From Auricularia sp. M13 (lineage: Eukaryota; Basidiomycota; Agaricomycetes; Auriculariales; Auriculariaceae): a DNA stretch of 64,000 nt. The notes under the pieces are model-generated. The model was not told the origin of the DNA. It did no database searches and saw only the letters and a program-made list of their open reading frames with translations. Position numbers and translations under genes: made by a program. Positions 1 to 11,058 of the stretch are shown piece by piece. Position 1 is the stretch's first letter. Each line of letters starts with the position of its first letter. Location of the stretch: positions 930,001-994,000 of the forward strand of contig CM073204.1 of the NCBI GenBank assembly GCA_037042915.1, written 5' to 3'.

Positions 1-1476
1 GTCTGGAAATTGTGCCAGCACCACTCTATCAATCTAGTGCCATCTGAGCACTTCCTTAGAACGATGGCAGTCTCCGTTGAAGTTGAAATAGCCGGCATTC
101 CGATGCCGCTCCAAGCGCAGGTCGTTTCGGGCCTCCCATTCGACATTCTTCTGGGCCAAGCATTTCTCAGAAGTGCACCCGTATCGGTGCAATGGACACG
201 AGACGGGTCCAGCTTCCTTGTCATTCGCGACAAGCAGGAGGAGCCGCTAGCATTAGCACGAATCCACGATCACACTGCGCTGCGCTTGCATCACAGCGGA
301 GAAGTTGAGACTGACCTTATCGATTGCCTTGCGAAGCAGAGCCCATGCAAAGTTTATTCGATTTGTCCCAGCGACGCGGACATCATTCCTCCCAGTTCAG
401 AGATTGGTGTGGGCATCGATTCAAAGTGGCCCGCGGTTGGGTCGAGTCCTCAACAACATATTCCCCGGGATAACGATCAGATTCCATCCCCCTCACCGAA
501 GACGGCTAGTGTTTTGTCAAGCTCAGTGACGCTGACCCTTGGAATTGGTCTCTCTGGCCTGCACCTAGCGATGTACAAAGCCCGAGCCCAGCAGCAGCAT
601 TCCCGCAACAGCCTTCATATGACGACACGCACAGACAACTCATTTGCATATTCAATCAACGCAGTAACGGCGATATCTGTACTCGGCATCGACCTGCGAA
701 GTGCACATGCAGCACAATTTATTGCACAAACGACGCATCGGCCTCTGCAACCGCCATGCACAACTCGTTTAATACAGTCTCATAACACAATTACGCGATG
801 CGCTCGCAGCGGCGAGTTGCGGAACAAGCTAGCGAGCTTGAAAACGAGGCAGCGAGCCTCCATTCGAGAGAATGAACATGAAGATGGCAGCGAGCCGATC
901 TTTGAGCGAAGAGAGCCTTCGGTAGGCGATCACAAGAGTTACGAGACCAGAGACGAGCCAGAGAGCTCAGAGCCGAGGCAGAGAGCCTCAAGCATACGCG
1001 ACGGAGATGATGGCAGCGCCGAGCCGCTTGCGTCTCTCCACGATCTTCCGGCGTGTGTTCCGCGGAGTTACAAGGATAGCGACGATCACGAGAGCTCGCA
1101 GATTATTCGGGTTATCCATGATTGCGAGCAGGAGTGGAGAACGGAGCACGAGAGCTCTTCTCCAACCTCAGATCGACAATGTAACTTTGCGGACGTCGCC
1201 GCAACTGCTCGCGCAATTGCAGCGCGAAAGGCATCGTATAGGAAAGCGAATTTAGCATATCCCATCGCCACAAAAACCTCCATTCAGCTTCTTTTCCCCG
1301 ATGCCCATCTCTTTGCCGGGATGCGGTATATCCGCCCAGCAAAAGATCTTCCCGCTCAACCTCCACACAGGATTCAACGGAGACGAGATGACCAGGGACG
1401 GTCATCATTTAAAGTGGCCCGCGGGTGTATGGCACGCTTTGCGTGCAGCCTGCGAACCGTGCTAGTACGGAGGTAG
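1..1476 (+). pseudogene. Retroelement polyprotein remnant with retropepsin-like domain (5' end outside window)
   Basis: The reading frame is open from the left edge, so the gene is probably cut by the window; the first ATG (64) is not necessarily the start. Residues encoded at about 64-250 resemble a retroviral-type aspartic protease of LTR retroelements, with a VSGLPFDILLGQAFL stretch like the hydrophobic second half of that fold. I do not see the catalytic DTG/DSG triad, which may lie outside the window or be lost. The rest of the frame is rich in Arg, Ser, Glu and His, has repeated RQRAS/RDE-type segments and matches nothing I recognise. It ends just before an LTR-like sequence, which fits the 3' end of an LTR element. 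No RT or integrase is visible, so it is probably a decayed or non-autonomous copy. It could also be a host gene with a retropepsin-like domain. Confidence 0.45.
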
Positions 1477-1480
1477 CGAC

Positions 1481-1808
1481 TGTTGCCACCGACCAGTAGC
1501 GTACCTCGGACCCGGTATCCCCATCTCCCCGTTGTTCCCATAGCAGTATGACTCGCTGGTGACTCGGAATGAGTCACCATGACTCCCTTTTCGTGTATAT
1601 AAGGCTCTCTGAGCCATCTCAGTTCAGCATTCAATTGATCCCCCAGTTCGGCAGACCAAACAGTAGCTCCGCGAGGGCGCAAGCGCCCTCGCTTCTCAGA
1701 TCGCGGCTACAGCACAAGAAAGCATTCAAGATTATCACTTATCTTCAATTGAGTCGGCGGCTGTCAAGCTCGAATCCCTGTCTCTGCAAAATTCTGATTC
1801 ATACAATA
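1481..1808 (+). repeat. LTR-like sequence (3' or solo LTR), boundaries approximate
   Basis: The sequence starts TGTTGCC directly after the retroelement remnant, contains a clean TATATAA box at 1596-1602, and has a possible end at ...TTCATACA. This is the expected layout of an LTR with a core promoter. No second copy lies in the window, so the ends and any target-site duplication cannot be confirmed. Confidence 0.35.
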
Positions 1809-1874
1809 TTGCGCTAGTACTACTCTCCTTTGAGAAGTTTGCGCGTAATAGTATGTGGCTTGAGATCACTGTAC

Positions 1875-4118
1875 ACCCCTAAACGACTGTCAGCATAAGC
1901 CGTAGCCGGTATCCGCCTCCGTTCACGAGGGGAGAAAGAGAGAATGAAGAAAGCTTACTAGCTATACCAATTGCCATGTTTGAAGGTATAGAGAGTCTGG
2001 GGACGACGAAATATCTGATATTTTCGCGGCGCATGATCATGAGCGTCGGAGTCTGGCGGAAGCAAAGCGTTCTTTGCCTCTGCTCATGCCACTGTGACCC
2101 AAGAAGATGCCGCCGCCAATGAGGACGTCCTTGGAGGCGCACCCGTGCTGTGAGCTGCACGCGTTGGATTGTTTCTTGGCCGCCCGAGACTGCCGATGAA
2201 TATAAATTACCTGCGCGCCCGCCTGCTCCTTCGGCCTCGCGCGACGCGTGTGTGCGAACTTTTCAACAACGGCAAGCAAAATTGATTCGTTGCTGATCGG
2301 CTATTTTACCTCGCCTGCGAGAAAGGTGTGTCGTAAGGCAGCGTTTCCGATCTTGGCTCACCGGCGCAGAGTGCCTTGCGCGCCTGGAATCCGACAGGAA
2401 TCCGAGCCGCCCAGCGCGCGTACTGGACGTTATCCTTCCGAAATGAAGTGCAAATCGACGCGAGTTATATTGCCGTAATTGCGCTCGTCAGCTTGCATTT
2501 GAGACTTTTTTTTACAAAAGTACATCGCGTTGGCGATGGCAGCAGCGCGCCAACACGGGCGCTATCCATCGAGCCCTCCGATGAGCCCACGAATTTTGCG
2601 TGGTTTTGGACACAGAGTATACTGTCCAGTCTACTGCCCACCATAAGCTGCTTTCCCAGGCCTGACGCGGCGACTGGCTCGACCCCCTCGGCGCCGTCGC
2701 GCAAGCTGCAGCGCAACACCCGGTTAGTAAGCTTCAAGGTATCGTTACGTGTTGTAGCTTACAGGGCTTCCATAGATGTATGAGCGACGAGGCTCTTGTG
2801 ATATACATATAATCAAAATCCTGACAATCGACGTCGACTTTCGAACTGCTTTTTTGGAATTTGGCACGCGACAGAGGTCAGAGCTTCAAACCTCCTGGCC
2901 AAACGCATCGCTCACGGAGCCATTCAGCTCGACTGCAGTGTCGCGCTGAATGTGGTTCACGTCGACACTCGCGTCTTGCTTCGAAACCAACAATTAATTC
3001 TGTGCAATGAAATGGCGACAGGATGGCCGCCAGCGACATCCTGACTTTGTATTCGGCAAATGAAACGCGAAGCGTGCAATGCGAGTGTTCCAACTTGCTA
3101 TTATGACTTTCTCCTATGGCGGCCGTCCACAGGCTTTTTGGCGAATTGCATCATTGCGCTCGCGTTTCCTCCACCGCCTCCAGCTTCCGTGCGCACTCAA
3201 CCAACTAGCTGCCGCGGTGCCTCGCACCCAGACCGCGCTCTGGCTCACTCAGTGAACACAACGCCGTGTACAGCCTCGACCCGAACGGGCCCGGAGCAAA
3301 CTTCCACCCTCACTCCAGGCACTTGTCTATAACAGTTTTGTCAGGAGGGTGGCCGGCGCGCATGGAATCGCTGGTCTTGGTCAACGCGCGCACTAGAACT
3401 CGTCACGTGCGTTTTGCATGCATCGATTACGACTTTAGCTGATGATGTTGCGTAGCTTCTTCCGTCCTCAGTTGAGATATAGTAGACCAGAAGAGCTCGC
3501 TCGCTGGCGTTATGATTCAACACTGGGAGCTCCAAGTCACGGTGCCGACCCGCTGCCGTCTTTGCGCTGCTGGCGGTGCGTTACATGTTTGTGTTGTCGC
3601 GGGGTATTGATGTTACTTTTGTCAGACGTCTTTGCCCATCAGCGGACAAGAGCTCGCTCAGGCTGTGGTCGGCCCTGTCGCAATCCCTGCGCATGCTCTG
3701 GTCTTCACTTTATTACAAAGTCATCATAAGACATGGACCAATGTAACTTTATCAAACCCGATCTTTGTAATTCGTGCGTGATGATTCGGTCTTGCAGTCG
3801 AACCGCACCCTGGCATTGGTCCTCTGACCACTTGTAACAGACTCGCGCAATCAGGCTCTGAACTGGACTCATGGAATCCACCCGGGCGCGAAGGACTGGT
3901 CCCGACCACCCAAATGGGTGGATCGACCGGTTCCCGCAATTGGGAGAGAGCTTGCGGATCCTTCCTTTGTTGGCCGAGCTGTTGTCAATCTCCGGGCGGG
4001 GCTGCGCACTTGCATCATCGCATGCCTGTTCGACACTGACGGCGCACGCGGGTTCTTCGTTCTCGACCTCGTGGCGCGTCTCCCCCGTGACTGGGGGCCA
4101 AGCGCACCGCGCGCCCCG
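1875..4118. other. Intergenic stretch, no gene recognised
   Basis: Only short overlapping frames on both strands, none with a recognisable domain, conserved splice pattern or consistent codon use. The last few hundred bases are the upstream region of the GH2 gene. Confidence 0.5.
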
Positions 4119-4124
4119 TATAAA
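4119..4124 (+). promoter_or_regulatory. TATA box of the GH2 gene
   Basis: TATAAA within a GC-rich context, 158 bp upstream of the chosen ATG at 4277, giving a leader of roughly 125 bases. No other start-proximal TATA element is visible. Confidence 0.6.
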
Positions 4125-4276
4125 GCTGTGGCTGACAGAAGGCGTCACCCGCGCGCTCCCAGTGCCGGTGTGCGTCTAGGAAGGAAGGCCTGCTCGAGGT
4201 GCGCTGCGTTTTGTCCCGTCTCCGCTGTGTCGCTCGACGTTGCTGACTGACGAGCGCGCAGGTTCATTTGTCGACA

Positions 4277-7032
4277 ATGGCCTTCAAGTACCTGACTGCG
4301 GCCCTTGCGGCCTTCAGCACCGCCGCGCATGCAGCCTACATCCAGAAGACGCCGCCGCTCACGACGCCGTGGACGTCGCAGGTGTCGCTCACCAACCCGC
4401 TGCCCGAGTACCCGCGCCCGCAGCTCGTCCGGCCCGACTGGCAGTCGCTCAACGGCCAGTGGCAGTTCGCGGCCTCGTCGCAGATTACCAGCCCGCCGAC
4501 GGGCCAGAATCTCGCGGAGACCGTCCTCGTGCCGTTCCCGCTCGAGTCTGCCATCTCGGGCATCATGCGCCACGAGACGAACTCGTTCTACCGCCGCACG
4601 TTCACCGTACCCGCCGCGTGGTCAGGGCGGCGCGTGATCCTCAACTTCGGCGCGGTCACCTGGCGCGCGACGGTGTGGATCAACGGCCAGAACGTCGGCA
4701 CGCACTCGGGCGGCTACGACGCGTTCAGCTTCGACATCACATCGCAGCTCAATGGCGGCACGAACGAGATCATCGTCGGCGTGTACTCGCCCGTCGACGC
4801 CGCGGGCATCCCGATGGGCAAGCAGCGCCTGAACGGCACCGGAATCTTCTACACCGCCGCCTCTGGCATCTGGCAGACCGTCTGGATCGAGCCGACCCAG
4901 GCGGCGCGCATCACCCAGCTCGACACGACTCCCGACATCCACGCCGGCGTGCTCAACCTCGTCGTCAAGACCGCCGGCGCGACCAGCGGCACCGTCACGG
5001 CCATCGTCTCGACCGGCGGCACCACCGTTGGCAACGCGACCGCTAACGTGGGCACTGCGCTGCGCATCCCTGTGCCCAACGCCCGCCTCTGGAGCCCGGA
5101 TGACCCGTTCCTCTACGACCTCCGCGTCACCTTGAGCACGGGCGACGTCGTGACTGGATACTTTGGCATGCGCAGCGTCGGTACCGCCGTCGTCAACGGC
5201 TTCTTGCGTCCTGTGCTGAACGGTCGGTACGTCCATAGTCCTTTTGTATGCTCTGCGCGCGCTCACTGACGATGCCCAGCTTCATCTTCCAGATGGGCAC
5301 CCTCGACCAGGGCTACTGGCCTGACGGCATCTACACCGCGCCCACCGACGCCGCACTTGCCTTCGACCTCGAGCGCCAGAAGGCGCTCGGCTTCAACACC
5401 GTCCGCAAGCACATCAAGGTCGAGTCTGCGCGTTGGTTCTACCACGCCGACCGCCTCGGCCTGCTCGTCTTCCAGGACATGCCCGCCTTGGGTGGCTCGC
5501 CGTCTGCCTCGGACCACACCAACTTCGAGGACGAGCTGAGGCGGATGATCGACCTGCATCGCGGCATCACGTCCATCGTGCAGTGGATTCCGTTCAACGA
5601 GGGCTGGGGCGAGTATGACGAGGCGCGCATCGCCGACCTGACCAAGTCCTTCGACTCGACGCGCCCCGTCAACGGCAATTCGGGCTCCAACTGCTGCGGC
5701 CGCGACCCCGGCAACGGCGACATCGTCGACGACCACATCTACGTCGGCCCCGGCAGCACGCACACGCCCTCCGCGACCCGCTTCGCGCAGCTCGGCGAGT
5801 TCGGCGGCATTGGGCTTATCGTCTCCGGCCACGAGTGGTCGCGCGGCAATGGCTTCAGCTACGAGATCCAACCTGACGCCCCCTCGTACAACAAGCGCTA
5901 CGTCGAGGTCTCTGGCACGCTCCAAGGCCTCATCTGGGGCCGCGGTCTCTCGGGCTCCATTTACACCGAGCCGACGGACGTCGAGAACGAGTCCAACGGC
6001 TACTACACTTACGACCGCCAGGTGTTCAAGGGCAACTTTGACCAGCTCAAGGCGATCCACCTTGCCGTCCAGAACTCGGTCGCGTGGCTGCGTGCAGGCG
6101 AGTCCATCTCGCTCGGCGTCACGACGTCTGGCTACACCGACCGCTACGTGCGCCATGTCGACTCGCTCGGCGTGACGTCTGCCGTCTCGGACGCGCTCTC
6201 GCGCAAGGACACGACGTTCCGCGTGCGCGCGGGCCTCGCGTCGTCGTCGTGCTGGTCGTTCGAGTCGCGCAACTACCCCGGCCGCTACCTGCGCCACTCC
6301 AACAACCGCATCCGCCTCGACGCGTCCGACAGCTCGTCGCTCTTCAACCAGGACGCGACCTTCTGCCTGCGCGTGGGCGGCACCAAGTCCGGTGTGCGCT
6401 TCGAGTCGTTCAACCAGGCGGGCAAGTACCTGCGCCACTACAACGGCGCGGTCTACGTCGCCAACACCAGCGGCGCGAACGCGTGGGACACGAACGCATT
6501 CTTTGCAGATGACACGACGTGGCAGGTCGCCTCGCCAAACTGGCGCAGCGGCGCGGACATCACGACCGACGCGCGCGTGTCGTTCCAGGTGACGACGTCC
6601 GGCTTCACCGACCGCTTCCTGCGCCACCAGGCCTCGCTCGCCATCACGTCCGTCGCAAACTCGTCGTCGGACGCCACGACGCGCGCCGACGCGACGTTCA
6701 TCGCGCGCGCGGGCCTCGCGGACCCCAGCTGCTACTCGTTCGAGGCCAGCAACTTCCCCGGGCAGTTCCTCCGCCACTCGAGCTTCCGCCTGCAGATCGC
6801 GTCCAACGACAACACCGACGTGTACAAGCGCGACGCGACGTTCTGCGCGCAGCCCGGCCTCAACGACGCCAGCGCCGTCACGCTGCAGTCGTACAACATC
6901 GCCGGCCACAACTGGCGCCACCGCAACGCCGAGGTCTGGATCGCCATCAACGGCGGCCCGAAGGACCAGGATAACGCGGCGAGCTACGCGGCGGACGCCA
7001 CCTGGCGCGTCGTGGCCCCTCTGGCTCCATGA
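4277..7032 (+). CDS. Secreted glycoside hydrolase family 2 protein with two C-terminal CBM42 (AbfB) modules
   Basis: Two exons, 4277-5226 and 5280-7032, joined over a 53-bp GTACGT...CCCAG intron (phase 2), giving 900 residues. The N-terminus has a signal peptide ending AHA. Residues from about 25 to 580 form the GH2 body: jelly-roll sugar-binding domain, Ig-like domain and TIM barrel. The general acid is E424 in NEGWG and the nucleophile E490 in GEFGG. GH2 enzymes remove terminal beta-galactosyl, glucuronyl or mannosyl-type residues; the exact substrate cannot be told. Residues about 589-730 and 747-890 are two repeats of the AbfB/CBM42 beta-trefoil, each with the RYLRH/RFLRH-type motifs; this family binds arabinofuranose side chains, so an arabinoxylan or pectin side-chain target is likely (inference). 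The ATG at 4277 is preferred because it opens directly on the signal peptide. Confidence 0.9.
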
Positions 7033-7267
7033 TTCTGTTTGTGCTACTTCCTTTCGTACAAAGCTTTTCAGTTGCCTTGCGCACCTTGCTCTGCTCTGAT
7101 TACGCCGTGTAATGCTTTGTAGCTGCACTCAGGTCAATGAAAACTATGAAAATGAAAACATTGCATTGTCCATTGCAGCGCGGTGTGCGCGTGGTGAGTA
7201 GTCACTTGGGCTCTGCCTTTGGACGGCATGGTGAAGTACAGAACGTTCGCGTAGGGGTGTCGAGACA

Positions 7268-9724
7268 CTAGCCTCCCCTGCCGTACTTCAAGCGCGAGCG
7301 CCATGCCGTTCCGTTCCTATCTAGGAGAGTAATTCCCTTTTCCCTCAAGGCGTCGGCCCATTTGACTATCGGGCTTCCAGCAATGTCGCGTCTAGCAAGA
7401 TGAGGTCATGCACACTCAGAGAAAGACTGAATCGGATGCGGGACGCACGGATGGACGGGCCATGAGACGTGGTCGAGGAGGATCTCGCGTAACGCAGGGA
7501 ACATGTTGGGCTGGATTGCATCGATGAACGCCGTTCCCGCCTCCCCGAGCTCCTTGAGTTTTTGCCTGCGGTGAAAATTATGAATACTCGAATACTGGAT
7601 GATCCAACTTGGATAGGGATCGACGAACTTCGATATACGACCATCTCTCAGGACCTGCGACAATAGCATCTTTTTGAGAGTTGAGTGAGGCCGATTTCGC
7701 GCGATAGTATCTGGAGATGGCATACTGTCCTAGAGCAGCGCGATTTTCAAGAGAACGAATTACTACAGCAAGACTGAGGTACTCACTCGCGGGTAAGCAA
7801 GAATGACGCTCTCCACGTTGGCGCAGCATCGCAAGACGAGTCCCAGATGCTCTGTCGTCGTCACAACATCTTCCATTGCCGGCCCATGTACACCAAGGAA
7901 ATCCTCGATCGCTGCGGGGTCGTCTTGTAGGATAGTGAGCGACCGGAGACGCGGGAATCTGTAGAAATTGATAAAACGGGGAGTGGGTTTGGGTGACTTG
8001 ACTTACTGCGCTTGCGAAAAATGGCTGGTAAACCAGGCGGGGCAGGACCAGTGGAAAAAGAGCTCCTCCAGCTGTGGGAGATGTAACATCAAAAGCGGTT
8101 GGGCGGGGCTGTTGAACATCATCGGATGAAGCGAGAGCCTCAGACGACGCAATGCTGGGAAGGACAACGTTGCGACTGGAAGGTTTTCTTCAAGCGAGAA
8201 TTCAATGTCCAGTTCGACGAGATTGAGCCCCGATGCATACGTCGTCAAGTCCTCGGCGTCTGCTATGCCGATGCTGCAGTGCACTGTTCGAACACGAGGA
8301 AGTCGAGAGAGGAGGCTGCCGAACTGGGAGATGGCGCCGATCCCCAAGGATTTCAAGAAAACGCCTTCCACTTTTAGCGCAAGCCCTGGTCGGGCATTTA
8401 TCAGCGTCAAGAAATTCTCAACCATCTGTTGGGTTCGGAGTTCTAGGTGGCGCAAGGCGATAGGCAAGCAAACATCCTGGCGTGAAGTAGTGCGAATGAT
8501 GAGAGATGAGTGTTGACCGAAAGCTGCGCAGTGCGAACCTTGAACAGTTTACAGACCAGGAGATAGTCAATCGCGCCTCGGGAAGTGATATCCGGCGGAA
8601 GCGGTTGACCACTCGCGCTGTGCAAATAACGTATGTAGCCAAGGTCATGATTGCACTCAGATATCAAGACAACGTGCTGAAAGATGGAAGCCCATATCTT
8701 GGCCTGTAGTAGTAGTAGTAGTAGTAGTAAATTTCCGGCGCCTCCGTCAGGATTACCGAACCTTGATATCTGCGTTTCGCATAGGCGGATCACTTGTTTC
8801 GTTCCTCCGGCGAACAACAGCGATACTGCAGCCCAGTTCCCGTAAATCAGTCATCCGCACAAAAGGTGGTCAATTCAAGGCTGTACTCACTCGTACTCCG
8901 AGTCCTTCCTGTGAATGATCAGCCGGCCTGCATATTGGAGGGCGAAAGCCTCGATGGAGGCTTTCCTGATGATATTGTTGTACTCTATATGGATCCTACA
9001 CCGCGGCCATCGTCGTAGATCAGCTTCCAACTCACTTATGCATGGAATTTTATTCTGGGGATAAAGGTCCCAGGAGGTAGGAATAGCTGAGAGCACGTCC
9101 ATAACGTGGTGCATTGTCGACTTTGAGACGATAATCGACCTCTGTAATTTCAATTTCAGAGTCAACGTCGTCCAGAAGAACCGAGATTCAGACGCATGGG
9201 CTTACGAGACTGGTCCAGGAAGGTACAGCGTTCTCTAAGGCAGTCCTTGTTGCGATTGCATTACTGGCCAACGACCATGGAATAGAAAGACCAAGTCGGG
9301 ACGGGTTGATCGCAGACAATGCTTCGCACATGTGCTTGACATTGTCCTGGGAATTGAGGTCAAGAGATATGTGAAGGTCCCGGAGGTGCGCAGCAGCAGC
9401 GCGCATTATCTTCCCGACCGAGACGCCGAATCCACCCTCGAGACGCAGTCTCATGAGAAACTTTGCAAAGTCGGGAGCCTTTGAGAGCACCTTTGCGAGT
9501 GACTGGGCCTGTGCAGTAGATCGAAGGACGACTGTGTGGTATAGCAAGGGAGTTGCGATGCGCATCCAGCGCTTGCACACGAGTAAAGCGGTTGAATTGG
9601 AGAACTGGCGGCGACCGAAAGGTGACAGATGCATGCCAGAAATGTCGAAGAAATCCGAGTCGGGGACGTCGAGCACTTCATGCAATATGATATGGAGGGT
9701 CTCGTCAGCGAGCGCATGAGCCAT
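7268..9724 (-). CDS. F-box/LRR-like protein, copy A (intact, 9 exons)
   Basis: Exons on the minus strand: 9724-9206, 9141-8891, 8825-8762, 8703-8539, 8476-8007, 7958-7787, 7729-7629, 7565-7449, 7391-7268. Introns are 48-65 bp with GT-AG ends, and all phases close to one 660-residue frame. I derived them by aligning with copies B and C, which share nearly all junctions. The N-terminus (ALADETL..ILHEVLDVPD) resembles the degenerate F-box of agaricomycete proteins, followed by a CKRWMRIATPLLY block and leucine-rich segments around residues 330-490. F-box proteins recruit substrates to SCF ubiquitin ligases; the target here is unknown. The C-terminus (RDIA.SP..KWAD.L.EKGITLL) is conserved in all copies. 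The third intron exists only in this copy. The gene is convergent with the GH2 gene. Confidence 0.8.
8704..8761 (-). repeat. Copy-A-specific 58-bp intron containing a (TAC)n microsatellite
   Basis: Copies B and C run straight through this point. Copy A has about 52 extra bases, including roughly eight TAC repeats (GTA on the + strand, 8707-8728), ending in CTACAG. Reading GTTCGG as donor and CTACAG as acceptor restores the frame; retaining the insert would introduce a stop. The net effect is loss of about two residues. Confidence 0.55.
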
Positions 9725-10059
9725 TGAGGAGAGTTTCGCAGTGGGACGTGGTGGGCGAAGAGTAAGTGGCACCAAGTTGAACGGAAATCTCCAAACTTCA
9801 ACTGCTTCGTGGTGTTGATTGACGCTTGGATTGTTCGAAATATTGAATATAGTTGAATGTCCCCTGCCTGGCAGCGCCTCACCATTACATATCGCAGGGA
9901 TAACTCCTAGGACCATCCAGGACTGCTGCGGCACGAGGAAAAGGGCGTTTAACCGGACTACTGGTCATTTAATCAATGGCCTGTCTTTTCGCTCTCCCGC
10001 AATGCTGCGCGTCTCTACACGGACGCAAACCGCTGAGACTTTCTGAGGTACGGATTAGT

Positions 10060-10340
10060 CGAATGCCTGAATGCAAATTGAACGTTTAACGTTGAACGTT
10101 GAATGTTGAAGCCCAGGTTCAAGGAAATGCATCCGGCTGGCTGGCCCATCGGCCGAGACGCGCAGCGCCTCGTCGGCCGACCGACCATATAAAAGGGCGG
10201 CGACCTGTGTAACGTCGCTCCTGACGCCCCTCTAACTGTTCTTGAGACCGTCCGTGCCAATGCTCGCGCTTCCAATGCTCGCATTCGATCGTAGCATCTG
10301 CTTACTTCACTGAGCTGACACTGTGACACGGAGCGAAGCC
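10060..10340 (+). promoter_or_regulatory. Conserved TATA-bearing non-coding block, left copy
   Basis: TATAAAA at 10188-10194 follows a GC-rich dyad (TCGGCCGA motifs at about 10150-10183). The next ~150 bases resemble, in inverted orientation, 29620-29830 upstream of AAC copy 2. No reading frame is shared by the two copies, so if transcribed it is more likely a non-coding RNA or leader than a protein gene. It lies about 640 bp upstream of the AAC1 TATA box. Confidence 0.4.
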
Positions 10341-10829
10341 GGAGGATTTGCTTAGACTTTCGGAGTGTGTCAAGGAAATTGGGTGTGGGCCGGGGCGAAA
10401 TGAACTGGGCCACACCTGTTTTCTTTGACCTCGAAGCTCATGCACTCGAAAATGCTTGCGATGTGTACTCGGGATCATCAGCCTGGTGAATCTGCGTTTT
10501 ATCTGACCGGATGATATCTATACCAACTGTTCAGACCGGGCACGAGTCTCGGCGGTCCCACCCGAGATGTCCCAGGCTGTTCCGTTGAGCATGGCGTGCT
10601 CGTGGTCTTAAAATGCATTTTTCTCCCGATGTAGCTACGTGTGCACCGTCGTTCGTGATCTCAATCGACGCGTTTTACCCTCCGATAGGCGACTCTGCGA
10701 AGGGGATGACCAGATTTTGTTGAGATCGGCGGGGACGACAGCGCCGGCGTGCGGGAGGACGCGGAACCAATCCACGTCAAGCGCGCGATGAACTCAGGTT
10801 CGCCTCGCCGCTGGAGCCGGCTACCCCTG

Positions 10830-10835
10830 TATAAA
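10830..10835 (+). promoter_or_regulatory. TATA box of ADP/ATP carrier copy 1
   Basis: TATAAA, 229 bp upstream of the ATG; the same distance is kept in AAC copy 2. It is followed at about 10970-11030 by a long pyrimidine-rich tract, common in strongly expressed fungal genes. Confidence 0.65.
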
Positions 10836-11058
10836 GCCGCCCCGCTGCAGCTGGCCCCCGCATCTCGAAACAGATCTTGCCAACGCACACAGCGACGCGC
10901 AGCACGGGCTGAAAGCGGCCTCGTAGACTCCTTCCCGGCTCTCCAAGAATCCAACCCCCACTCAGTCCCGGCTTTTCTTTTTCTCGTCTCTCGTCCTCTC
11001 TCGCTCTCCATCTCGTCTCTTTCCACGGGTTAACCAAGGCACACCCGCACAATCTAAT

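Noticed and set aside
5263-7128. 621-codon open frame antisense to the GH2 gene
   Set aside because: It is an Arg/Val/Ala/Glu-rich mirror of GC-biased codons; the sense strand has clear catalytic motifs and a signal peptide, the antisense has none.
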